Made by a program: the position numbers and the translations under genes
Notes under the pieces: model-generated
What the model saw: the letters and a program-made list of their open reading frames with translations, nothing else
Told to the model about the DNA's origin: nothing
Database searches by the model: none
NCBI GenBank assembly: GCA_013299045.1
Contig: JAAFJX010000001.1
Span: 1-64,000 of the forward strand
Source: Cytophagales bacterium
GTDB taxonomy: Bacteria; Bacteroidota; Bacteroidia; Cytophagales; Bernardetiaceae
Length of the DNA stretch: 64,000 nucleotides
Reading direction: 5' to 3'
Part shown: piece by piece, positions 55,693-62,217 of the stretch
Layout of the letters: every line of letters begins with the position of its first letter
Numbering within the stretch: the stretch's first letter is position 1

Positions 55693-56721
55693 ATGATTAT
55701 TGCGAATCCGCTATACGATGTGGTGTTTAAGCGGCTCATGGAAAATGAGCGCGTGGCTAAGTTTTTTATTGGCACACTTCTAGACCAGCACATAGAAACA
55801 CTAGAAATAAAACCGCAAGAATACACCTACAAGGGCGAACTAGATACACCAGAAGGCACAAAAGCAGTTGAAGAACGTATGCGTGAGCGTTTTTCCATCT
55901 GGGTTTACCGCTTAGATTTTATCGCCACCATCAGAACCGAAACTGGGCAGTATAAAAAAGTACTCATAGAAATACAAAAGGCACAGAATCAAATTGATTT
56001 GATGCGTTTTAGGAATTATTTGGCCGAGCAGTACAAAAAAGAAGACAAAATCAATGACGAATCAGCCGTTTTACCCATCACTACGATTTATATTTTGGGC
56101 TTCAAACTGCCAGAAATAGAAACAGCCTGCGTCAGAGTAGAGCGCCAATACACCGACCTTATCAACAAGACCACCATCACCCAAAAGAGCGAGTTCATAG
56201 AGAAACTGACGCATGATTGCTTTGTGGTTCAGGCTAAGCGTGTTACGAACCGCTACCAAACCCGTTTGGATAAACTGTTGAGTATTTTTGAGCAGAGCAA
56301 TTTTACGGACGATAAGGAAATTACAAAAAAGTATATCCACAGCCCTGATTTGGAAGAGATGAGGGAAATAACGAATATTTTGCATTATGTGGGCACAGAA
56401 CCTGAAGAGCGCAAGCGGATAGAAGACGAGCAAGAGGCCTGGCGTACTGTAAATGCTTTGTTTGGGCAAAAAGAAAGGAAGTTGCTCAAAGAATTGGCAG
56501 ATAAGACCAAAGAACTTAGTAAAAAAGACCAAGCACTTAGTGAAAAAGACCAAGCGCTCAATGAACAAAAGCAAGCGCTTAGTGAAAAAGAGCAAGTGCT
56601 CAATGAACAAAAGCAAGCACTTAGTGAAAAAGAGCAAGTGCTCAATGAACAAAAGCAAGCGCTTACTGAAAAAGACAAACTCATAGAGGAGCTTTTGCGT
56701 AAACTGAACGAAAAAAAGTAA
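55693..56721 (+). CDS. Rpn-type PDDEXK_2 nuclease, copy C (9 heptads)
   Basis: A 342-aa protein that differs from copies A and B in residue 7 (Leu for Ile) and in the coiled-coil tail, which has nine 7-residue units. The first ~50 bases of the gene carry clustered, mostly silent changes (for example GTGGTG for GTAGTG and CGGCTC for CGCTTG), after which the sequence is identical to copies A and B for about 800 bases. That abrupt border suggests gene conversion. It opens the second module, ahead of a broken Rhs core and a colicin E5-like toxin. Confidence 0.9.
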   Translation: MIIANPLYDVVFKRLMENERVAKFFIGTLLDQHIETLEIKPQEYTYKGELDTPEGTKAVEERMRERFSIWVYRLDFIATIRTETGQYKKVLIEIQKAQNQIDLMRFRNYLAEQYKKEDKINDESAVLPITTIYILGFKLPEIETACVRVERQYTDLINKTTITQKSEFIEKLTHDCFVVQAKRVTNRYQTRLDKLLSIFEQSNFTDDKEITKKYIHSPDLEEMREITNILHYVGTEPEERKRIEDEQEAWRTVNALFGQKERKLLKELADKTKELSKKDQALSEKDQALNEQKQALSEKEQVLNEQKQALSEKEQVLNEQKQALTEKDKLIEELLRKLNEKK

Positions 56722-56870
56722 AAGATTTCTTCTGTATCCTTAACCAACTACGAAAAACTTTTTATAACTTTACGCTGCAAACGTTCTTTGATAAAAATAG
56801 TCTGGATTAAGATTCGTAGGATTTAAAGAATCATGCTAATCCTTTAATCCTGAAAATCAGGGTTCAGACA
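56722..56870 (+). repeat. Spacer repeated in both modules (second copy)
   Basis: Near-identical to 53997-54145, running from the Rpn stop to the Rhs-core fragment. Confidence 0.75.
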
Positions 56871-57065
56871 ATTAGCATAGACCCGCTGGCGGAGTTCTTC
56901 ACGCACACCTCTCCCTACTGTGCTTTTCTGAATAACCCTGTGAATCTGTGTAACCCTACGGGTATGGCGGCGCAGGATGGCCGAGGAACGCCCCCACAAC
57001 CTGCACCAGGTTCTGCTGGTCAGTCGCCAACGAACTTGCCACCCCCTACGCGAAAGACGATGTAA
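56871..57065 (+). pseudogene. Rhs repeat-associated core fragment (module 2)
   Basis: Reads ISIDPLAEFFTHTSPYCAF, LNNPVNLCNPTGMAAQDG, a further Rhs-core end, followed by a Pro/Gly/Thr-rich linker and a stop at 57063-57065. The pre-toxin proceeds in a -1 frame that is open from 56954 (ANELATPYAKDDVTPYLTPG...), so one or more bases have been lost or gained. As in module 1 there are no YD repeats upstream. Confidence 0.82.
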
Positions 57066-57166
57066 CACCCTATCTTACGCCTGGGATAAAAGTAGGTGAG
57101 GAAGTAGTTGTTACGGGTAGTAGAGAAGAGAACACAGACAATACTGCCTCTTGGTTCTATGGCATC

Positions 57167-57619
57167 ATGGGCGACTATCACAATGATAGCGAATGGCTTT
57201 ATGTGAGCGACTGGCTCAATAGCTTAGGGCTTGATGGCAGAATACCAGGCGAGCTTTCCTATGACGGCGCTATGACCCAAGATGCTGGTCTATGGCAGCT
57301 ACTTGGCTTCAATCTAAAAGATTTAAAAAGTCTTTGGAAAGCGCTGTTCGGAAGAAATACCACTAAGGGGGGAAGTAGTTGGGTTTATGGTACTTTTAAG
57401 TCAGAAACTAAATGGGCAAATCAATTTGCTAAACGAGGATGGACACCCGAGCAAGTTACAGAGGCAATAATGAAGGGAGAAAAATTTGATGCGGTCAATA
57501 TGGTTAATAAAGGCAATGCTGCAATAAGATATGTTCACCCGACCACAGGAAAATCTGTCGTAATTGATAATGTAACAAAAGAACTTCTACAAGTTGGGGG
57601 TGAAGGATTTCAATGGTAA
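57167..57619 (+). CDS. Colicin E5-like tRNase toxin C-terminus (module 2)
   Basis: 150 residues from the first ATG; the same frame extends upstream to 56954. Residues ~35-63 (AMTQDAGLWQLLGFNLKDLK, SLWKALFG) are shared with module 1. The tail is a recognisable colicin E5-type ribonuclease domain: KRGWTPEQVTEAI, then NKGNAAIRYVHPTTGKS, VVIDNVTKELLQVGGEGF. Colicin E5 cleaves tRNAs with queuosine-type anticodons (Tyr, His, Asn, Asp). It lacks any secretion part, so it is an orphan tip: expressed only if a start is supplied or if it recombines onto an intact Rhs gene. It overlaps the next gene by 7 bases. Confidence 0.8.
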   Translation: MGDYHNDSEWLYVSDWLNSLGLDGRIPGELSYDGAMTQDAGLWQLLGFNLKDLKSLWKALFGRNTTKGGSSWVYGTFKSETKWANQFAKRGWTPEQVTEAIMKGEKFDAVNMVNKGNAAIRYVHPTTGKSVVIDNVTKELLQVGGEGFQW

Positions 57620-57852
57620 CTATAATGGAAAGAGTAATATATATACAATTGTTGAATGAAGGGTCTATTGCTTACAGACCTATTCCTGCTTTAGAAATTG
57701 AATCCAATATTTACAAAGTATTAGGTTTTGAAATTTACGATACAGAAGATGAAGAATGGGAATTTTTACCAGGTTCTTATGTATTGGTAAAAGAACAAAT
57801 TAAAGGAGGTAAAAACGTATTAGTCGCAATACAAGAGCAAAGCCCGAACTAA
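57613..57852 (+). CDS. Putative immunity protein for E5-like toxin (module 2)
   Basis: A 79-aa acidic protein: MERVIYIQLLNEGS, YRPIPALEIESNIYKVLGFEIYD, EDEEWEFLPGSYVLVKEQIKGGKNVLVAI. Its start overlaps the toxin stop; an inner ATG at 57625 gives the cleaner MERVIYIQLL opening. The high Asp/Glu content fits a protein that blocks a basic RNase, and the 'LNEGt..wRPv.A.ei....y.v.' pattern occurs in small proteins that follow toxins. An immunity function is inferred mainly from position. Confidence 0.7.
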   Translation: MVTIMERVIYIQLLNEGSIAYRPIPALEIESNIYKVLGFEIYDTEDEEWEFLPGSYVLVKEQIKGGKNVLVAIQEQSPN

Positions 57853-58251
57853 ATCGGAGCTTTTGCTTTATTATCCAAAACGGCAATTTTTAGAGCCGTA
57901 AATAATTGTCCTAAAAGGCAAAAAATAATTCTTAGAAATTTACTTTACCGTCCAATAAATCCTTCATTCGTTTTTTGGTAAGCTAGGGCACCCCGCGAAC
58001 AAGCGGCGTTCTTCACCATAGCAAATAGCCGCCAGACGCTCGGCCCTCAAATTTGTCGTAAGCAACAATGTATTCCTATACCGTGTCTAGTGTTTTACAG
58101 AAAAAAAGAGCGCATTCGTCTGTTTTTTTTCTAAAAAAAGAACATGAAGCGCAACACGTATTAAAATCCTTCGTATATTACAGCAAATTACATACCAAAT
58201 CTTGCATTTTACCAAACTAAAATTTTGTCAAATTAAACCTAGTCATTGATT
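57853..58251. other. Gap before rpoN, no gene seen
   Basis: Nearly 400 bp without a supported frame. A G/C-richer stretch (57990-58060) stands out from AT-rich flanks and may be IS or module debris. No convincing promoter of the TTG/TAnnTTTG form precedes rpoN. Confidence 0.45.
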
Positions 58252-59751
58252 ATGCAAAAGTTAGGTCTTACCCAAACCCTGTCCCAGAAACTCTCGCCGC
58301 AGCAGATACAGTTTATCAAACTTCTGCAAATTCCAACGGCTGAGCTAGACACCCGTATTGAAGAAGAGCTAGAGGGCAACCCAGCGCTTGAAGAGGGCAA
58401 AGATGACGGACGCGAAGCCGACGAAGGGATTCAAATGAATGACTTGGACTATAACAGTAGCAGCAGCGAAACAAGCAGCAATGACTATGAAGACGGCTAC
58501 GAGGGCCGCGACAACGACGACCTCAATATCAGCGACTACGTCAGCGATGACGACAGTGCAGGCTATAAAATGTATGGAGACGGTAATTACAGTGAAGATG
58601 AAGACCGCGAACACCCAGTCCGAGCAGAAAATTCTCTCATTGATTCTTTGCTCATGCAGCTCGGCTACCTTAGGCTCAGCCCTAAAGAAGAGATTATAGG
58701 CAAGCAGCTCATCGGGAGTATAGACGAGGACGGCTACATCAGGCGCGACCTAGAGGCTATCATTGATGACTTGGCATTTTTGCAAAAACTCGACGTGAAT
58801 ATGCTGGAGGTGCAAGAAGTGTTGGAGCGGATTCAAAGATTTGAGCCTGCTGGCATTGGGGCTAGAGATTTACAAGAATGTCTTTTACTACAACTGCACG
58901 CCAAAGATGCCAAAGATAAGTTTGTGTTAGTGGCCAAACGCATCATTGAACTCTGTTTTGAGGAGTTTAAAAAGAAGCATTATAAAAAAATTGAAAAAAA
59001 GCTAAACGTCAGCGAAGCAGACCTAAAAATAGCCATGGACTTGATTATCAAGCTCAATCCTAAGCCAGGCGGCAGCACGGTTGGCAATGATAACAAAACC
59101 CAATTTATGATACCAGACTTTATTCTAAAAGAGGGTAACTATGGCTTAGAAGTATCACTCAACTCAAAAAATGCACCAGATTTGCGTATAAGCCGCTCTT
59201 ATTCCGAAATGCTGGATACCTACAACAAAAGCGATAAAAAAGATAAAAAACTTAAACAGACAGTCAGTTTTGTTAAGCAAAAGTTAGACGCGGCGAAGTG
59301 GTTTATTGATGCCATCAAGCAACGCCAGCAAACCCTGCTTCGCACCATGGACGCGATTGTACGCTACCAGTACGATTTCTTTTTGGAAGGAGACGAAAGT
59401 AAGCTAAAACCTATGATTCTCAAAGATATAGCTAAGGAAATCAGTATGGATATTTCAACCGTTTCTAGGGTGGCTAATAGCAAATCAGTTCAAACGGATT
59501 TTGGTATTTTTCCGCTCAAATTTTTCTTCTCTGAGAGTATTTCTACCGACACTGGTGAGGACGTAAGCAGTAAGGAAGTGAAGTATATTTTGAAAGAAAT
59601 CATAGAAAAGGAAAGTAAAAGAAAACCTCTTTCGGACGACAAACTTGAAAAAATGCTCAAAGATAAAGGTTATAACATTGCCCGCCGAACCGTAGCCAAA
59701 TACCGCGAACAGCTTAATATTCCTGTAGCACGTTTGCGCAAAGAGCTTTAA
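58252..59751 (+). CDS. rpoN: RNA polymerase sigma-54 factor
   Basis: Sigma-54 directs RNA polymerase to -24/-12 promoters and needs AAA+ activators. The protein (499 aa) has region I (MQKLGLTQTLSQKLSPQQIQ, FIKLLQIPTAELDTRIEEEL), an Asp/Glu/Ser-rich region II (residues ~45-120), the core-binding domain (LIDSLLMQLGYLRLS, FEPAGIGARDLQECLLLQL), the HTH region (LKDIAKEISMDISTVSRVANSK) and the RpoN box ARRTVAKYRE near the C-terminus. It marks the return to core genome after the toxin modules. A TTG six bases upstream is also in frame. Confidence 0.96.
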   Translation: MQKLGLTQTLSQKLSPQQIQFIKLLQIPTAELDTRIEEELEGNPALEEGKDDGREADEGIQMNDLDYNSSSSETSSNDYEDGYEGRDNDDLNISDYVSDDDSAGYKMYGDGNYSEDEDREHPVRAENSLIDSLLMQLGYLRLSPKEEIIGKQLIGSIDEDGYIRRDLEAIIDDLAFLQKLDVNMLEVQEVLERIQRFEPAGIGARDLQECLLLQLHAKDAKDKFVLVAKRIIELCFEEFKKKHYKKIEKKLNVSEADLKIAMDLIIKLNPKPGGSTVGNDNKTQFMIPDFILKEGNYGLEVSLNSKNAPDLRISRSYSEMLDTYNKSDKKDKKLKQTVSFVKQKLDAAKWFIDAIKQRQQTLLRTMDAIVRYQYDFFLEGDESKLKPMILKDIAKEISMDISTVSRVANSKSVQTDFGIFPLKFFFSESISTDTGEDVSSKEVKYILKEIIEKESKRKPLSDDKLEKMLKDKGYNIARRTVAKYREQLNIPVARLRKEL

Positions 59752-59772
59752 AAGAAAAGCAAAAATAAGAAT

Positions 59773-61035
59773 TTGCAAAGCGCCCCAAAAACTCCGAAAT
59801 ATTATTGCCTTTGGCCAATTTTATTCCATCTACTCCTACAGTCCTACGTATGCGGAACACAGCAACCCATTCAAAGAAATAAAGGGCTGGGCTGGGACGG
59901 CGTGCGTTATGCTGAGGTAAGCCAACACTTGCAGCAGGGGCACTGGAAGGGGCAAGCTCCCTTTGTAAGCCGAGTTCTTGTACCGCTTGCTGCTGCAAAA
60001 ATTCGTATATACTTGTCTCCTGGCCTTTCCTGGCCAGAAGTGTATGGTATGCTGAACAGCATAGCTGCATTTGGGCTGGCTCTTTTAACTTGGTTTTGGG
60101 TAAGCTATTGGGCACGTTCTTTTGGGCAGACGGTGCTTTTCTGGGTTTTATTGCAAGTGCATTGGCTTGGGCCAGCGCGTTTTTTATGGTTCTATCCCAT
60201 GAGTGTAGATGTTTGGGCGGCTTTTTTCTTTTTGTCGGCTCTGTTATGCTATCATTTAGGCAAAGAAAAGGCTAAAAGGTACTTTTACCTCAGTATTCTA
60301 TGTATTGCATTGGGTGTGTTGGTACGCGAATACGTGCTTCTCGCCACTCTTACATGGCTTTTTGATATTAGATTTCGAAAAAAAGGCCTTATCTGCCTTC
60401 TTTTAGTCCTCTGTGTTTGGCTCGGCTGCCAGTTCATGCCTGAAAAGCTGGGTTCATACCATACGCTTGGCAAGATGCGCGAGTGGTTGATGGCAAAGTC
60501 TGCGCCTAGTTTTATCTTATCATACTGTCAGGTATTTACGCTTTTGCCTTTCTGGCTCATAGGAAACACTTGGGCGCGCGGAAAGATTTTTGCAAAAAAA
60601 ATGAGTCAAAAAACAAGTAGGTCTGTCCTAAACAATCTATTGAGTAGCAACAAGACAGGCTTTTTGAGTATTTGGGTAGGTATTTGTCTTTTGGCACTAA
60701 TGGGCGGGAGCGATACCGAACGCTTCTTCCTTTGGCTACAACCACTCCAAATTGTTTTGCTCCTATGTTTTTGGCAGAATGATTTGCTTAGAAAATGGTA
60801 CAAAGTTCTAATTATAAGCATTTTATATTCACATCAATCTCATTTGCTTTTGCCAATGACAGAGCCTTTAGTGCCAGCGGAAGCATGGTTTCCTGTTTTT
60901 TGGGCATATCAAAAGGGCGCATTTTTAGGATTATTTGCAGAGCACGCCCACACTTACACACGCTTTTGGGCATCGTGTCAATATGCAGCTTTACATATAA
61001 TCTTAGCCTTATTATGGCCACTAGCAAAGCGTTAA
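59773..61035 (+). CDS. Multi-pass membrane protein, unknown
   Basis: A 420-aa protein with about ten predicted membrane helices and short loops. The first loop has GWDGVRYAEVSQHL and FVSRVLVPLAAAKI, a layout seen in GT39/GT83-like or 'DUF' membrane proteins where an early Asp acts in sugar transfer, but the match is weak. There is no ATG before the first helix, so the start is TTG at 59773, 21 bases after rpoN. Function unknown. Confidence 0.6.
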   Translation: MQSAPKTPKYYCLWPILFHLLLQSYVCGTQQPIQRNKGLGWDGVRYAEVSQHLQQGHWKGQAPFVSRVLVPLAAAKIRIYLSPGLSWPEVYGMLNSIAAFGLALLTWFWVSYWARSFGQTVLFWVLLQVHWLGPARFLWFYPMSVDVWAAFFFLSALLCYHLGKEKAKRYFYLSILCIALGVLVREYVLLATLTWLFDIRFRKKGLICLLLVLCVWLGCQFMPEKLGSYHTLGKMREWLMAKSAPSFILSYCQVFTLLPFWLIGNTWARGKIFAKKMSQKTSRSVLNNLLSSNKTGFLSIWVGICLLALMGGSDTERFFLWLQPLQIVLLLCFWQNDLLRKWYKVLIISILYSHQSHLLLPMTEPLVPAEAWFPVFWAYQKGAFLGLFAEHAHTYTRFWASCQYAALHIILALLWPLAKR

Positions 61036-61047
61036 AGGCAGTAGTGC

Positions 61048-62103
61048 TTACTTTCTGCTCTTAGTCTTTTTTGTCTTTTGCGGCATATCATCAGGAAAAA
61101 CTTCTTTGAATAGCTGTAGCAACTCATCCTCATCTACTTCCTCTTCCGTATCAGCATCAGTTCCGTCAGATTCAGTCATCTTATTGAGCAACATACTAAA
61201 TTTATGGTGGTCAATTTTTTTAGTTTTTTTGGTCTCTGACAAAACTTCAGTAAGCATTGTTAGTAACTCATACATTGAGTCAAAGACGATAATGCCTTCA
61301 TCAAACGAACCGTCTTTCTGGCTTTTCTTATGCTTCTTGATGTTCTTACCTATATCAGACTTTTTGATTTGTTTAAGCTCTTGTTTCAAGCGCGCAAGCT
61401 GGTCTTCGAGCAAGCTCAACTCCTTATGCTTATTCTCAATTTGCTGATTTAGAAACACTAAACTATTATTCTCTGAATTTGACATTTCTAGTTCGCCTTT
61501 CAAATATAAAGCCTCTATTTGCAACAGGTGCGCATAATCACCCCGTGCATAAGCCTCATTGATGCCTTGCATAATATCATGAAAATCATCAGCTTCAGCA
61601 TCAGTCTTGGCTTTGTCTGGATGAAATTTATTTGCCAGCTTAACTAGTAGCTTGCGAATGCCCTGCTGTTCTTGCTCATTGGGTTTAACAATACATTCTG
61701 CAAAAATATCCACATTTTTAGCCTTAGGCTCCTCGTCCGAAGAATATGCCTCAAAATCCTCGCTTTTATCATCTGAAGCCTCAGCCACAGATGATAAAAT
61801 TCCTTCCATCATTGCTTGAACGCTTTTGAGAAAAAATATATCATCAAGCGAAAATCCTTTTGTTTTAATCAATTCGCTAATAAGTAAACGAAGATTTTTA
61901 TGAGTAGCCTTAATCTGACGAATCTTTACACTTAAAACGGCCTGAACTTCTGTGCGGATTGTATTGAACTCTTCAACAATTGTTGCTACTGAGTCTTTTT
62001 GTTTTTGAAGTTCTTTATGAACTTTCTGAATCTTTCTCAGCAAACTATTTAGCTCTGCTTCTTTAGCCTCCCAAATGCTACTTTTAGCTAATTCTGTTTT
62101 CAT
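61048..62103 (-). CDS. Coiled-coil protein with central J domain
   Basis: A 351-aa soluble protein. N-terminal coiled coil at ~5-90, an acidic linker, then a J-domain-like segment near 140-200: GIRKLLVKLANKFHPDKAKTDAEADDFHDIMQGINEAYARGD, given here over positions only roughly, with the HPD motif at ~159-161. A second coiled coil and an acidic tail (DTEEEVDEDELLQLF) follow. The J domain implies recruitment of a DnaK-type Hsp70; the central placement is unusual. No zinc-finger or substrate domain of classic DnaJ is present. It stands alone. Confidence 0.85.
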   Translation of the reverse strand: MKTELAKSSIWEAKEAELNSLLRKIQKVHKELQKQKDSVATIVEEFNTIRTEVQAVLSVKIRQIKATHKNLRLLISELIKTKGFSLDDIFFLKSVQAMMEGILSSVAEASDDKSEDFEAYSSDEEPKAKNVDIFAECIVKPNEQEQQGIRKLLVKLANKFHPDKAKTDAEADDFHDIMQGINEAYARGDYAHLLQIEALYLKGELEMSNSENNSLVFLNQQIENKHKELSLLEDQLARLKQELKQIKKSDIGKNIKKHKKSQKDGSFDEGIIVFDSMYELLTMLTEVLSETKKTKKIDHHKFSMLLNKMTESDGTDADTEEEVDEDELLQLFKEVFPDDMPQKTKKTKSRK

Positions 62104-62167
62104 TTTGTTTTCTGATAAAAATAACGTGCTGAATTTTACATCATTCTAAAGACTACCCATAGGAAAA

Positions 62168-62210
62168 AACTGAGTACCTAAGCCAATTCAGACTTCTTAG
62201 ATACTCAGTT
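62168..62210 (-). terminator. Terminator of M1 aminopeptidase gene
   Basis: AACTGAGTACCTAAG (62168-62182) pairs with CTTAGATACTCAGTT (62196-62210), 15 bp with one mismatch and a 13-base loop; on the minus strand the distal arm runs into a T run. Confidence 0.8.
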
Positions 62211-62217
62211 GTATGGC

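Noticed and set aside
56071-56658. 195-aa open frame antisense to Rpn copy C (similar at 53409-53933 and 12045-12827)
   Set aside because: The heptad repeats are open in several frames, so long antisense frames are expected; the sense frame carries the family motifs.
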